From the NCBI GenBank assembly GCA_035487155.1, contig DATHMK010000034.1:1-64000 (forward strand): a stretch of DNA of 64,000 nucleotides. Reading direction: 5' to 3'. This DNA comes from DAIDKA01 sp035487155. Lineage in GTDB: Bacteria; Pseudomonadota; Gammaproteobacteria; Steroidobacterales; Steroidobacteraceae. Shown here one piece after another: positions 25,004 through 34,767 of the stretch. Under the pieces are notes generated by a model. It saw nothing but the letters and a program-made list of their open reading frames with translations, did not search any database and was not told the DNA's origin. Position numbers and translations under genes: made by a program. Within the stretch, counting starts at the first letter, position 1. Each line of letters opens with the position of its first letter.

Positions 25004-25976
25004 GGCCTGGCGCACGGCGTGCGGCGCTGCCGTAGTAGTTGGGATAGTCCGCCGTCAGACCCTTGAACCTGCGGTGTATCCACCAGTACTGGGCCGGAAT
25101 GCGCCGCACTTCGGATTCCACGAAACGGTGGAACAACTCCGCATCCTCGGTCACCGAGTCACTGGGATAACCCGCGGGCGCCGGATTCAGGGTCACGCGG
25201 TAGCCGGCATTGCCCGGCAGGCGCTCGTGCCCGACGAACAGTACCGCGGCGCCCGTCATCGTCGCCAGGCGTGAGGTGAACACATTGGTGGCGGCGGGCA
25301 CGCCGAAGAAGTGGATCATCTGCGCGCCTTTCTTGCGGTAGCTCTGATCCGGCGCATACCAGACGCATTCGTTGTCGCGCAGGGCGCGCACCATGCCGCG
25401 CACATTGTCGCGGCTGAAGATGCGCAGCGCATGGCGGCCGCGGTGCCGTTCGAAGAAATGCGCCAGCAGCGCGTTCTTCGGGCGCTTGTGCATGGCGTTG
25501 AGCGGCACCTGGGTGTTGAGCACGCGCGCGCCGATCTCCAAGGTGGTGAAGTGGGCGGTGAGCAGGATGGCGCCGCGGCCCCGCTCCAGCGCGCGCCGCA
25601 GGTGTTCGATACCCTCCACCCGCGACAGCTTGGTGATTTCGGCATCGCTGCCCCACCAGGTCATGGCGGACTCGCACAGTCCCATGCCCAGGGCCTCGAA
25701 GTGTTCGTTGAGCACTGCTTCGCGCTGGCCAGCGGATAGTTCCGGCAGGCACAGCTGCAGATTGCAGCGTGCCACCTGCACATAGTGCAGCGGCAGCCGG
25801 CGCACCAGCCGGCCGATGAGCCGGCCAACGCCCAGCAGCAGACCATGGGGCAGCAGCTGGATGAGTCGCAGCAGGCCCAGCCCCAGCCAGGTGGGCCAGA
25901 AGCGCGGGCCGAGCAGGTGCAGCGGCATCCCGGGCGGGCGGCCCGGGTTGTGCGTGTGCACCGCCGGAGCGTTCAC
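24984..25976 (-). CDS. LpxL/LpxM-type lipid A acyltransferase
   Basis: 330 residues. A membrane segment lies near residues 34-56, then the acyltransferase fold with the catalytic HX4D/E-type motif as HFTTLEIG and a later YAPDQSYRKKGAQMIHFFGVPA block, both characteristic of the HtrB/MsbB family. It would add a secondary acyl chain to Kdo-lipid A at the inner membrane. The GTG start overlaps the stop of the M16 protease gene by 4 bases, so the two genes are coupled. Which chain position it acylates cannot be told. Confidence 0.87.
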   Translation of the reverse strand: MNAPAVHTHNPGRPPGMPLHLLGPRFWPTWLGLGLLRLIQLLPHGLLLGVGRLIGRLVRRLPLHYVQVARCNLQLCLPELSAGQREAVLNEHFEALGMGLCESAMTWWGSDAEITKLSRVEGIEHLRRALERGRGAILLTAHFTTLEIGARVLNTQVPLNAMHKRPKNALLAHFFERHRGRHALRIFSRDNVRGMVRALRDNECVWYAPDQSYRKKGAQMIHFFGVPAATNVFTSRLATMTGAAVLFVGHERLPGNAGYRVTLNPAPAGYPSDSVTEDAELFHRFVESEVRRIPAQYWWIHRRFKGLTADYPNYYGSAARRAPGLSDPPP

Positions 25977-28669
25977 GGCGGTGAGGGGCCCTGGCTGACG
26001 CGCACGAAATCACTGGGTCGGATCCATTTCCTGAAGACGTTCTGCACGTCCTGCGGCGTGAGCGCGATGTAGCGCCGCGCGGCGATGCTCGGCTCATCCA
26101 GTGGCAGGTCCAGGTCATCGCGGCTGATGATGCCGCGCGCAATTTCATCGATGCTCGCCTCGGACAGGGGAATCCGCCGCAGCATCAGTGCCTTGGTCCG
26201 CAGCAGCTCCTCGGCCCCGGGCGGCTGGTCCTGCAAGCCGCGCACATCCTTCACGGCCATTGCCGCCGCCTTGGTGACGTTCTGCGGATCGCTGGCGAAA
26301 TCGATCATATAGATACCGCGCGTCCGGCCGATCTGCAGATTCGACCCCACCGAATACACCAGCCCGGCTTCCTTGCGCAGGTGTATGGACAGGCGCGAGG
26401 AATAGAAGCCACCGCCCAGTACGGCGCTGCCCAGTTCCAAGGCGTAGTAATCAGGATTGCTGCGGGTCAGGGCCAGGCTTTCGGCCAGCACCACATCATC
26501 CTGCACCCGGGTGGCATCCGGGACGGCGATGGTGGCGGTGGCATTGGACGGAACCGGCGGCAGATCGGTATTGGGCTTGGCTCCGGTGGCGCTCCAGGCG
26601 CCGAAGTATTTCTCGATGGTGGCCCGCGCCTGCTCCGGGGTGACCTTGCCGATGACCACGATGGTGGTGAGATCCGGCCGGAAGGTCGCCGCATGGAAGG
26701 CCCGCACCTGATCGATGCTGATGCCCTGGATGCTGGTGGGCGTCGTCTCACGCAGGCTGGGATCAGTCGGCGGGAACAGTGCGCTACGCAGTGAGCGCTG
26801 CATCAGATAGCCGGGGCTGCGATTGCGGGCCGCCACGATCTGCGCAAACTGCGGCCGCATGATCTCCAGCGCCTGCTGGGGCAGGGCCGGATGCAATTCA
26901 TTGTCGGCCAGCAGTTCCACCGAGCGGTCGAAGCCGATGGCCAGGGTCTCCACGGCGAAATCGGTTCCGGCATGCGCCTCGGCCCCCACCGCATCCAGCG
27001 CGCGCTGATAGGCGAGCCGGTCCAGATGCTGCGAGCCATAGGTCAGGAGCTCACCGAGGAGGTTGGATATGCCTTCCTGGCCGTGAGGCGCCTGCACTTC
27101 GGGGCGGTTGCGGATATGACCGATCACGCTGACTGTATCGCTCACGTCTTCGGGTTGCACGACCAGGGTCAGGCCGTTGGCCAGGTGACTGACCACCGGA
27201 TGAGAGGTCACGGCGGGCACCGTGAGGCGCGTGACCGCCGCCTGCGCCCAATCGGGCAGGGGTGTGGGCTTGGCCTCTCCCAGGGAGATGTTTTCCTGGC
27301 CGCCAAAACCACTGCCGCCGCCGCTGACAGGTTTGCCCGAGCCCTTCGGCAGCATCACCGCCGAGACCGCGTGGTCCAGGTTCAGGTACTGGTGGGCCAC
27401 TCGGTTCACGTCGGCCACCGTGACCTTCTCGATGCGCGCCAGATCGGCCTCCGGTGAATCAAGACCGTACAAAGCCAGAGCATCCGCCCACACCGAGGCC
27501 AGTCCGGCAATGGAGTTTTTCTGGAACTCGGTCTGGCGCCGCTCCTGCAGCTTGGCGGCGGCGACCAGCTCCGGCGGCACGCCATCGCGTGCGACCCGGG
27601 TGAGGATGGCGCGCACCTCTGTTTCAAGCGCCTTGTAGTCAGCGCCCGCGGGAAAGGCCACGGTCGCATAGGCCAAGCCGGATTCGGGCAGCGGGTCGAT
27701 GGAGAAGTCGGCCCCGACCGCCTTGCCCTGCGGCACCAGGCCGTACAGGTCGAAGCGGCGACTGGACAGCACATCGGAGAGCACCTCGAGCGCGGGGGTA
27801 TCGGCACTGTTCAGCCCCGGCACGCGAAAGGCGATCATCTGCGTACCCTCGGGCCGGTCGGTATCCACCGCGAAGGAGGTCGCGGCAATGGGTTGCAGGG
27901 TGACGGGCCTGCGCGCCGGCAGTTGCTTGCTGGGAATGGCGCCGAACAGCGTCTTCACCTGGTTCAGGGTGGCCGTCGGGTCGAGGTTACCGACGATGAC
28001 GATCAGCGCATTGTTTGGCGCATACCACTGGTCATGAAACTGCTTGAGCATCGCCGCCGTGGTCTTATCGAAGGAGGGCCGCGTGCCCAGCGCGTCGAAC
28101 TCATAGGGCGTGCCCTTGAAGGCGATGCTGCGCAGCTTGGAATACAGCACATAGCCCGGGTCGGACAGGTCCTGGGCGACCTCCTGCTCGATGGCGCCGC
28201 GCTCGTGATCCCATTCCGACTGTGAGTCGGCGATGGCCGTCATGCGCAGCGCCTCGATGTGCAGCGCCACGTCCAGGTCCTCGGATGGCACGGTGTACAG
28301 GTACTGCGTGATGCTTTCGCGGGTGTCGGCGTTGAAGTCGCCACCCATGATGCTGCCGATATTGGCCAGCTGATCGGCGGAAAGACCGGGGCCGCCGCGG
28401 AACATCATATGTTCCTGCGCGTGCGCAGTGCCAGGAAAGCCGGCCGGTGCCTCATCCGAGCCGACCATGTAGTTCACCGAGGTCGCCACCACCGGCGCCA
28501 GGGTATTGCGCACGATGACGACCTTCAGGCCGTTGGCCAGCGTGGCACGCAGCACGTTGGAGCGGGCGCCGGGTACTAAGCTGGTGTTCTGGGCCGCGCA
28601 GCTCAGCGCCAGCGCCGAGCCCAGGATAAGCGTCACCAAAATGCGGGGCAGGTTCGGCACAGGTCGCAT
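25973..28669 (-). CDS. M16 family zinc metallopeptidase
   Basis: 898 residues, two tandem M16 modules of about 430 residues each. The first has the inverted zinc motif HAQEH at 83-87 (HxxEH) with a downstream glutamate region near 160 (SEWDHERGAIEQEVAQD). The second module lacks HxxEH, as usual for the non-catalytic half. A signal peptide (about 1-26, ALSCAAQ) sends it to the periplasm. ATG at 28667-28669 with GAGG upstream; an earlier in-frame start would remove the signal peptide logic. The gene is divergent from the 147-residue membrane protein gene. Confidence 0.88.
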   Translation of the reverse strand: MRPVPNLPRILVTLILGSALALSCAAQNTSLVPGARSNVLRATLANGLKVVIVRNTLAPVVATSVNYMVGSDEAPAGFPGTAHAQEHMMFRGGPGLSADQLANIGSIMGGDFNADTRESITQYLYTVPSEDLDVALHIEALRMTAIADSQSEWDHERGAIEQEVAQDLSDPGYVLYSKLRSIAFKGTPYEFDALGTRPSFDKTTAAMLKQFHDQWYAPNNALIVIVGNLDPTATLNQVKTLFGAIPSKQLPARRPVTLQPIAATSFAVDTDRPEGTQMIAFRVPGLNSADTPALEVLSDVLSSRRFDLYGLVPQGKAVGADFSIDPLPESGLAYATVAFPAGADYKALETEVRAILTRVARDGVPPELVAAAKLQERRQTEFQKNSIAGLASVWADALALYGLDSPEADLARIEKVTVADVNRVAHQYLNLDHAVSAVMLPKGSGKPVSGGGSGFGGQENISLGEAKPTPLPDWAQAAVTRLTVPAVTSHPVVSHLANGLTLVVQPEDVSDTVSVIGHIRNRPEVQAPHGQEGISNLLGELLTYGSQHLDRLAYQRALDAVGAEAHAGTDFAVETLAIGFDRSVELLADNELHPALPQQALEIMRPQFAQIVAARNRSPGYLMQRSLRSALFPPTDPSLRETTPTSIQGISIDQVRAFHAATFRPDLTTIVVIGKVTPEQARATIEKYFGAWSATGAKPNTDLPPVPSNATATIAVPDATRVQDDVVLAESLALTRSNPDYYALELGSAVLGGGFYSSRLSIHLRKEAGLVYSVGSNLQIGRTRGIYMIDFASDPQNVTKAAAMAVKDVRGLQDQPPGAEELLRTKALMLRRIPLSEASIDEIARGIISRDDLDLPLDEPSIAARRYIALTPQDVQNVFRKWIRPSDFVRVSQGPSPP

Positions 28670-28755
28670 GAGAAACCTCGAAAGACAGGCGGTTGGCGGC
28701 AAGGATACCCGTCCGCCAACGGACAAACCATGAGGCGTCGATTATCCTTGGCGCC

Positions 28756-29199
28756 ATGAACAAATGGCTGATCGTGCGTGTGGTGGTGCTGGTCCTGGCG
28801 GCCGCGCAGGGGTGGATGAGCGGTGATAACTGGTTGCCGGCGCGTCCCGTCACCGGAATGCTGCTGGCCGGCATGCTGGCCTACGGGGTGATCGCCGTGC
28901 CGGTGGTGGTATGGGCGCAGCGGCTGAATCCGCGCAACAAGCCGGTGTGGCACTTCCCCTCCTGGCGCCGCAACCCGCTGACGCTGCGCGATCCCATGCA
29001 GTTTTTCCACATGGTGGGATTCGTGTTTGCGGCCGCCGGATTGGGTGTCGCCGGGCACGATCTGTCGTTGGGCGTAGCGCTGCGCCTGCCCCACGCGGTG
29101 CTGCCGGCATTCGGCGCAGGCATGGTCATCGGCTGTTATGTGTCCGCCCGGCTGTTCCGCAAACAGCTCGATGGCGATGCGCCGCAGAGCGTGCCATGA
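28756..29199 (+). CDS. Four-helix membrane protein, unknown function
   Basis: 147 residues with about four hydrophobic segments (3-19, 33-54, 80-100, 112-132). The stretch KPVWHFPSWRRNPLTLRDPMQFFH is a polar loop between helices 2 and 3. No family identified. The ATG at 28756 was chosen over an earlier frame start because the helix begins immediately. The stop overlaps the next gene by 4 bases (ATGA), so it is co-translated with the mono-heme protein. Confidence 0.65.
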   Translation: MNKWLIVRVVVLVLAAAQGWMSGDNWLPARPVTGMLLAGMLAYGVIAVPVVVWAQRLNPRNKPVWHFPSWRRNPLTLRDPMQFFHMVGFVFAAAGLGVAGHDLSLGVALRLPHAVLPAFGAGMVIGCYVSARLFRKQLDGDAPQSVP

Positions 29200-30545
29200 G
29201 CCCGCGGCGGCTGATTTGTCTGTTGGCCATCGGTGGCGGGCTGATGATCGGCGCGGTCGCCGCGCAGGTGCCTGTGCAGCAGGGGCAGGCGGATCCGTTT
29301 GCGATACCCACGCCGACCAAGCTGCCCTATGACAGCGAATATCCGGTCATGCACTACGGGCGCACCCCCAGCCACAATGCCCTCGCGCAACTGCAGCAGC
29401 GACTGGCCGCCGGCTCGGTCAGGCTCACCTTCAGCGCACCGCGCGGCTATCTGGATTCACTGCTGCAGGCGCTGGCGATCGATCCGAGTTCCCAGGTCCT
29501 GGTGTATTCGAAGACCAGTTTGCAGAAAGGCGAAATCAGTGCCGCGACGCCGCGCGCGCTGTACTTCGATGCCAACACCTATGTGGGCTATGTTCAGGAT
29601 GGCGCCACCCTGGAACTGGGCGCCATGGACAGCGAGCTGGGACAGGTGTTCTACACCCTGCCCAACCGCACCGCCGCTGCCCCGCATCTGCAGCGCGAGA
29701 CCCTGACCTGCCTGGCCTGTCACGATACCTATGAAATGTCGGGCGGCGGGGTGCCGCGCTTCCTGCTGATGTCCTCCTACGTGGACCTACACGGTAATCA
29801 GCTCACTCACGAAGACTCGATTCTGACCACCGATGAGACCCCGCTCGAATCGCGCTGGGGCGGCTGGTATGTCAGCGGCCACACCGGCAAACAGGTGCAC
29901 GTCGGCAATATCCTGGTGACGGATGTGCAGCAACTGGTGAAGCTGGACACGGTGCGACGGGGCAATATCGACACTCTGGATGACCTGTTCAACACCAAGC
30001 CCTATCTGACCGACAAGAGCGATGTGGTGGCGCTGCTGGTGCTGCAGCACCAGGAGACGGTGCAGAACCTGCTCTCGCGCGTGAATTTCGAAGTCCGCGA
30101 GGCGCTGGCGCGCGTCGCCAACAAACCCGAAGCACTGCCGGCCAAGACGCGCACGCAGCTGCAGGACTTCATGGACGACCTGGCCAAGGCCATGCTGTTC
30201 GGGGATGCAGTGCCCTATACCGACACCATTCACGGCACTTCCGGATTCGATGTCTGGTTCCAGAAGCAAGGCATCCGCGATTCCCAGGGGCGCTCCTTGC
30301 GGGACCTGGATTTGCGGACCCGTCTGTTCCGCTATCCCTTGAGTTTCCTGGTGTACACCCCGGCCTTTGAGGCGCTGCCCGACTACGCACGCGATTACCT
30401 GTTCGGCAGGTTTGCCGCGGTGCTGCAGGGGCGGGATGCCTCGGACACCTATGCGTTCATGAGCGCGGCGGATCGACGCGCCACGTTGCAGATCTTCACG
30501 GCCACCGATCCAGCCTTCGCCCGGTATCTGGCCCGGCACCCGTGA
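29196..30545 (+). CDS. Exported mono-heme cytochrome-like protein
   Basis: 449 residues: N-terminal signal/anchor (7-23, AVAAQ), then a long soluble protein with a single CLACH at 172-176, so one covalent haem. Around it, TLTCLACHDTYEMSGGGVPRFL resembles the haem site of certain large cytochromes annotated only as hypothetical; residues beyond 200 show no known fold. Maturation would need the Ccm proteins. It overlaps upstream (membrane protein) and downstream (mltA) genes by 4 bases, so a three-gene operon is likely. Confidence 0.75.
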   Translation: MSPRRLICLLAIGGGLMIGAVAAQVPVQQGQADPFAIPTPTKLPYDSEYPVMHYGRTPSHNALAQLQQRLAAGSVRLTFSAPRGYLDSLLQALAIDPSSQVLVYSKTSLQKGEISAATPRALYFDANTYVGYVQDGATLELGAMDSELGQVFYTLPNRTAAAPHLQRETLTCLACHDTYEMSGGGVPRFLLMSSYVDLHGNQLTHEDSILTTDETPLESRWGGWYVSGHTGKQVHVGNILVTDVQQLVKLDTVRRGNIDTLDDLFNTKPYLTDKSDVVALLVLQHQETVQNLLSRVNFEVREALARVANKPEALPAKTRTQLQDFMDDLAKAMLFGDAVPYTDTIHGTSGFDVWFQKQGIRDSQGRSLRDLDLRTRLFRYPLSFLVYTPAFEALPDYARDYLFGRFAAVLQGRDASDTYAFMSAADRRATLQIFTATDPAFARYLARHP

Positions 30546-31681
30546 GGTGGAACTGCGCGGCGGCACTGCTGCTCCTGCTGCTGGTCGGCTGCAGGACGGC
30601 ACCGCTGCGCCCTTCGCCAAGCGTCGCGCGCGTTGACTATGTCGCGGCCGGTTGGGGCGATCTTCCGGGCTGGAACCTGGATGCAACGGCGCAGGCGTGG
30701 CCGGCGCTACTGGCCAGCTGCCGCGTGCAGAATCGTCCCGGCTGGACGCAGGTGTGTGCCAAGGCGGCGCAGTTGCAGGGCACCACCGATGACAGCGTGC
30801 GCGCGTTTTTCATGGCGAATTTCCAGCCACTGCAGCTGGTTCGCAGGGCCCCGGGCCGCGCGCCAGCGCAGACCACGGGTTTGCTGACGGGCTATTTCGA
30901 GCCGCAGCTGCGCGGCTCGCGCAGCCATCTGCCGGGCTTTGACACCCCGCTGTATTCCCCGCCGGATGACCTGCTGACGGTGGATCTGGGCGGTATCGTT
31001 CCGGAGCTCAAGGGCCGGCACCTGCGCGGGCGCCTGGTGGGCAAGACGGTGGTGCCGTATTTCCCGCGCGCGCAGCTCGCCACCGATCCGGCATTGCAGG
31101 GCCATGAGATCGTATGGCTGCAGGATGCTCTGGATGGCTTCCTGCTCGAGGTTCAAGGCTCAGGCCGCATCCAGCTCGAGGACGGCACCGTGATCCGGCT
31201 GGGCTACGCGGATCAGAACGGCCAGCCCTATCGCTCCATCGGGCGCTACCTCGTCGATCAGGGAGCATTGAGCGTGGAGCAGGCCGGCATACCCGGTATC
31301 AGGGCGTGGTTGCAGGCTCATCCGGAACGGCTGCGCGAAGTGCTCGATGCCAATCCCAGCGTGGTGTTCTTCCAGGAGCTGCCGCTGGATGACCCGGCGC
31401 TTGGGCCGCGCGGTGCGCAGGGCATCGCGCTCACGCCCGGTCGCTCCATCGCTGTGGATCCTGCCTACGTTCCCTTGGGTACCCCGGTGTACCTGGCGAC
31501 CTCAGCTGATCCGATGCTGCAGCGCCTGGTGCTCGCGCAGGACACGGGCGGGGCGATCTCCGGGGCGCCGCGCGCCGACTATTTTTGTGGTACCGGCGAT
31601 GCGGCCGCCACGCTGGCGGGGACCCTGCGCGCCCAGGCGAGCCTGTGGCTGCTGTGGCCGCTTGGCCTGAGCCCGCCTTAG
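30542..31681 (+). CDS. mltA: Membrane-bound lytic murein transglycosylase A
   Basis: 379 residues. A lipoprotein signal with LLLVGC places the lipidated Cys at 17, so it is attached to the outer membrane. The MltA domain is shown by LLTGYFEPQLRGS, FLLEVQGSGRIQLEDGT, GQPYRSIGRYLVDQG and the C-terminal 3D-type stretch AQDTGGAISGAPRADYFCGTGD; Asp334 in DTGGAI is at the position proposed for the catalytic acid. It cuts peptidoglycan between MurNAc and GlcNAc, leaving 1,6-anhydro ends. GTG start overlaps the mono-heme gene. Its stop overlaps the convergent oxidoreductase by 4 bases. Confidence 0.92.
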   Translation: MRWNCAAALLLLLLVGCRTAPLRPSPSVARVDYVAAGWGDLPGWNLDATAQAWPALLASCRVQNRPGWTQVCAKAAQLQGTTDDSVRAFFMANFQPLQLVRRAPGRAPAQTTGLLTGYFEPQLRGSRSHLPGFDTPLYSPPDDLLTVDLGGIVPELKGRHLRGRLVGKTVVPYFPRAQLATDPALQGHEIVWLQDALDGFLLEVQGSGRIQLEDGTVIRLGYADQNGQPYRSIGRYLVDQGALSVEQAGIPGIRAWLQAHPERLREVLDANPSVVFFQELPLDDPALGPRGAQGIALTPGRSIAVDPAYVPLGTPVYLATSADPMLQRLVLAQDTGGAISGAPRADYFCGTGDAAATLAGTLRAQASLWLLWPLGLSPP

Positions 31682-32685
31682 TATTCCAGGCAGATCTTGC
31701 CGAAGTGCTGGTTGGATTCCTGGTAGCGGAAGGCATCGGCGAGACCGGCCAGCGGGAAGCGCCGATCGATGACCGGACGGATGCCGGTGCTGTCCATGGC
31801 GTTGATCAGTTGCTGCTGCTGCGCGCGACTGCCGACGATCAACCCCTGCAACCTGACCTGGCGTCGCATCAGGGCGGAGGTGGGAATCTGGCCCGCAGAT
31901 CCGGTCAGTGTTCCGATCAGTGAGATCTGGCCACCGATGCGGCAGGCCGTTATGGATTGCGGCAGGGTGCCGGGACCGCCGAGCTCCAGGACCTGATCGA
32001 CGCCGCGACCCTGGGTGAGTTTCAAGACTGCGGCGCCCCAGTCCGCAGTGGTTCGATAGTTCACCGTGTGATCGGCCCCCGCCGCGCGCGCCCGAGCGAG
32101 TTTGTCATCCGAGGAGGAGGTGATGATCACGGTCGCGCCCATGGCCTTGGCCAGCTGCAGCCCGAACAGCGCGACGCCCCCGGTCCCCAGTACCAGCACG
32201 GTGTCGCCGGCCTTCAGGGCGCCATCGCCGATCAACGCCCGCCATGCCGTAACCCCGGCCGTGGTCAACGTGGCGCTCTCGGCCGCCGTCCAGTTGCGGG
32301 GCGCCCGGGTGAACCAGGTCGCCGGCCGCACCACACGTTCGCGTGCATAACCATCCACGCCATCGCCCGGCACCGTCGAGAAATCCCCGTTGAGCGGTTG
32401 CCCGCTCAGCCACTGCGGGAAAAAGGTCGAGACCACGGTGTCCCCGGGTGCAAACTCGGTGACGCCGGTGCCGGTGGCTTCAACCACACCGGCACCGTCG
32501 GCCAGCGGAATTCGCTCAACCGTGTGCGGGGCGTCAAAACGCGCCACCGCATAGTCGTGGAAATTCAGGGAGCTGCCCTGGATACGCACCTGGATTTCAT
32601 CGGCACGCGGGGCCGGCGGATCGGGCAGCTCGACAAGCTTCAGCCGCTCCAGGCCGCCGCTCGCTGCGAGTCTTATCGCTTTCAT
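31678..32685 (-). CDS. MDR-family NAD(P)-dependent alcohol dehydrogenase/quinone oxidoreductase
   Basis: 335 residues from the ATG at 32683-32685 (MKAIRLA, the usual family start); an ATG 12 bases upstream is possible. GroES-like N-domain (LNFHDYAVARFDAPH, PLADGAGVVEATG) then a Rossmann fold with VLVLGTGGVALFGLQLAKAMGA. The two structural-zinc and catalytic-zinc cysteines of true ADHs are absent, so it is a zinc-independent quinone-reductase-like enzyme. Substrate unknown. It converges on mltA and is divergent from the transketolase-like gene. Confidence 0.82.
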   Translation of the reverse strand: MKAIRLAASGGLERLKLVELPDPPAPRADEIQVRIQGSSLNFHDYAVARFDAPHTVERIPLADGAGVVEATGTGVTEFAPGDTVVSTFFPQWLSGQPLNGDFSTVPGDGVDGYARERVVRPATWFTRAPRNWTAAESATLTTAGVTAWRALIGDGALKAGDTVLVLGTGGVALFGLQLAKAMGATVIITSSSDDKLARARAAGADHTVNYRTTADWGAAVLKLTQGRGVDQVLELGGPGTLPQSITACRIGGQISLIGTLTGSAGQIPTSALMRRQVRLQGLIVGSRAQQQQLINAMDSTGIRPVIDRRFPLAGLADAFRYQESNQHFGKICLEY

Positions 32686-32783
32686 GATGGCAAGCATAAT
32701 CGGGTCGGCGCGAACGCGCTGCCCCGCGTGGGTTATGCTTATGGACCAAACCGTCCCAATTCAATCTGCGCAAAATCGTAATC

Positions 32784-34697
32784 ATGAGCACTGAAACCTT
32801 TCCCATTGATCTTCGCAAGCTCCTGCCCCTGAGGCTCAATCCGGCTGTCAACAGCCTGACGGATGAGCAGCGCGCGGCGCTGCGCCAGAACATTCAACTG
32901 GTGCGCGACACCATCGTGTTCTTCACCGCCCTGGCCGGGGCGCGCGGTCTGTCCGGTCATACCGGCGGCGCGTTCGACACCGTGCCCGAGCTCATGATCA
33001 TCCGCGCCTTCATTGCCGATGGCGCAGCCATCGTGCCGGTGTTCTATGACGAGGCCGGACATCGCGTCGCCACCCAATATCTGCTGTCGGTTCTGGACGG
33101 ACACATGCCGCCCGAGCGCCTGCTGCACTACCGCGAGTTCGACGCGGGGCTGCCGGGGCACCCCGAAAAAGGCGTGACACCGGGAGTGCAGTTCAGTTCC
33201 GGGCGACTCGGACACCTATGGGCGTTCTGCAATGGTGTCGCCATGGCCAATCCGGGCAAGTCCGTGGTGCTGCTGGGTTCGGACGGCAGCCAGATGGAGG
33301 GCGATGACGCCGAGGCGGCGCGACTGGCGGTGGCGCAGCAGCTGAACATCAAGGTCCTGGTGGACGACAACAATGTCACCATCGCCGGGCACCCGCAGGA
33401 ATACCTGCCCGGTTACGACCTGTCACGCACGCTCAGCGGCTACGGCATCACCGCCGAAACCACCATGGGCGAGGACCTGGATGCACTGTACGTGGACCTG
33501 TGTCGTGCCTTCAGCGACACCCGCCCGCATGCTCTGATCATCAAGCGGCCCATGGCGCCCGGTATTGCCGGCGCCGAGGGCAGTCCTCATGCCCATGAGG
33601 TGCTCAAGGCCGATACTGCGATCAAATATCTGCAGCAGCGCGGCGGTTACGACGCCGCCATCGCGCTGATCAAAGCCGCGGTGCCCGACAAGTCGCCCCT
33701 GACCTTCCGGGGTTCAAGCGGTGTCGGCAAGAACCGCGATGACTTCGGCAAGATCATCAACGGCCTTCTGGATGGCATGACGCCCGAACAACGCGTGGCC
33801 AGCGTGCGCGTCTTCGATTGTGATCTGGAGGGTTCCTGCGGCCTGCACCATATCCGCAAGGCACACCCGGAAGTGTTCGTGCGCGGCGGCATCATGGAAC
33901 GCGGCAACTACTCCGCCGCCGCCGGCTTCGGGTCGAGCGCGGGCAAGCAGGGCGTGATCGGCACCTTCAGTGCCTTCCTCGAGATGGTCATGAGCGAGGT
34001 GACCATGGCGCGCCTGAACTTCTCGAATGTCCTGGCCCACTTCAGCCACAGCGGCGTGGATGACATGGCGGACAATACCTGTCATTTCGGCATCAACAGC
34101 ATGCTGGCCGATGGTGGTGTCGACCCGCTGCATGCGCCGGACACGACCCGGTTGTACTTTCCGGCCGATCAGCATCAGTTCGCCGCCTGCGTGAAGCGCA
34201 TTTTCAATGACCCGGGTCTGCGCTTCGTATTCAGCACCCGCGCGGCGGTTCCGGACCTGCTGGATGAGCAGGGCCAGCCGCTTTACGCGGGCAAGTCCTT
34301 TGATCCGCAGGTCGACACCGTGGTGCGCGAAGCCCCGGCCGGGGGCGGCTACATTGTGGCCACCGGCGAGACGGTGTACCGGGCGCTGGATGCGGTGATC
34401 AACCTGCAGGAGCAGGGCATCAAGGTGGGTCTGATCAACAAGGCAGTACTGAACATAGTCGATAAAGCCATGATGGCCAAACTGGCCGTGGCGCCCTTTG
34501 TACTCTTCACGGAAGGCTGGAACGTTAGAACCGGTCTGGGCGGCCGCTTCGGCACGCAGCTGTTGCAGGTTGGCTTCAAGGGGCGTTACAACCATTTGGG
34601 TGTATATCGAGAAGGATGTGGCGGGTTATGGCAGCAGATCGGTTACCAGGGCCTGGATTCGCCGGGTATTCAGGCGGCCGTCAAGGCGCTGGCCTGA
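32784..34697 (+). CDS. Transketolase-family ThDP enzyme
   Basis: 637 residues, about the length of transketolase. N-domain ThDP site: SGHTGGA at 57-63, then GSDGSQMEGDDAEAARLA at 165-182 and DDNNVT at 194-199, the typical GDG-x(26-30)-NN motif. The middle pyrimidine domain (GIMERGNYSAAAGFGSSAGKQG) and C-terminal domain (FVLFTEGWNVRTGLGGRF) follow. The sequence differs from classic TktA, which suggests a special branch of the transketolase group; the sugar-phosphate or other substrate is not certain. ATG start. It is divergent from the MDR gene and 70 bases upstream of tamA. Confidence 0.85.
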   Translation: MSTETFPIDLRKLLPLRLNPAVNSLTDEQRAALRQNIQLVRDTIVFFTALAGARGLSGHTGGAFDTVPELMIIRAFIADGAAIVPVFYDEAGHRVATQYLLSVLDGHMPPERLLHYREFDAGLPGHPEKGVTPGVQFSSGRLGHLWAFCNGVAMANPGKSVVLLGSDGSQMEGDDAEAARLAVAQQLNIKVLVDDNNVTIAGHPQEYLPGYDLSRTLSGYGITAETTMGEDLDALYVDLCRAFSDTRPHALIIKRPMAPGIAGAEGSPHAHEVLKADTAIKYLQQRGGYDAAIALIKAAVPDKSPLTFRGSSGVGKNRDDFGKIINGLLDGMTPEQRVASVRVFDCDLEGSCGLHHIRKAHPEVFVRGGIMERGNYSAAAGFGSSAGKQGVIGTFSAFLEMVMSEVTMARLNFSNVLAHFSHSGVDDMADNTCHFGINSMLADGGVDPLHAPDTTRLYFPADQHQFAACVKRIFNDPGLRFVFSTRAAVPDLLDEQGQPLYAGKSFDPQVDTVVREAPAGGGYIVATGETVYRALDAVINLQEQGIKVGLINKAVLNIVDKAMMAKLAVAPFVLFTEGWNVRTGLGGRFGTQLLQVGFKGRYNHLGVYREGCGGLWQQIGYQGLDSPGIQAAVKALA

Positions 34698-34767
34698 CCC
34701 GCAGCTGAATTCCCCGGTAGCCGCGCCCCTGGCCGCAATTTCAGACAATGCCGGCCGCCTTGCCGCG

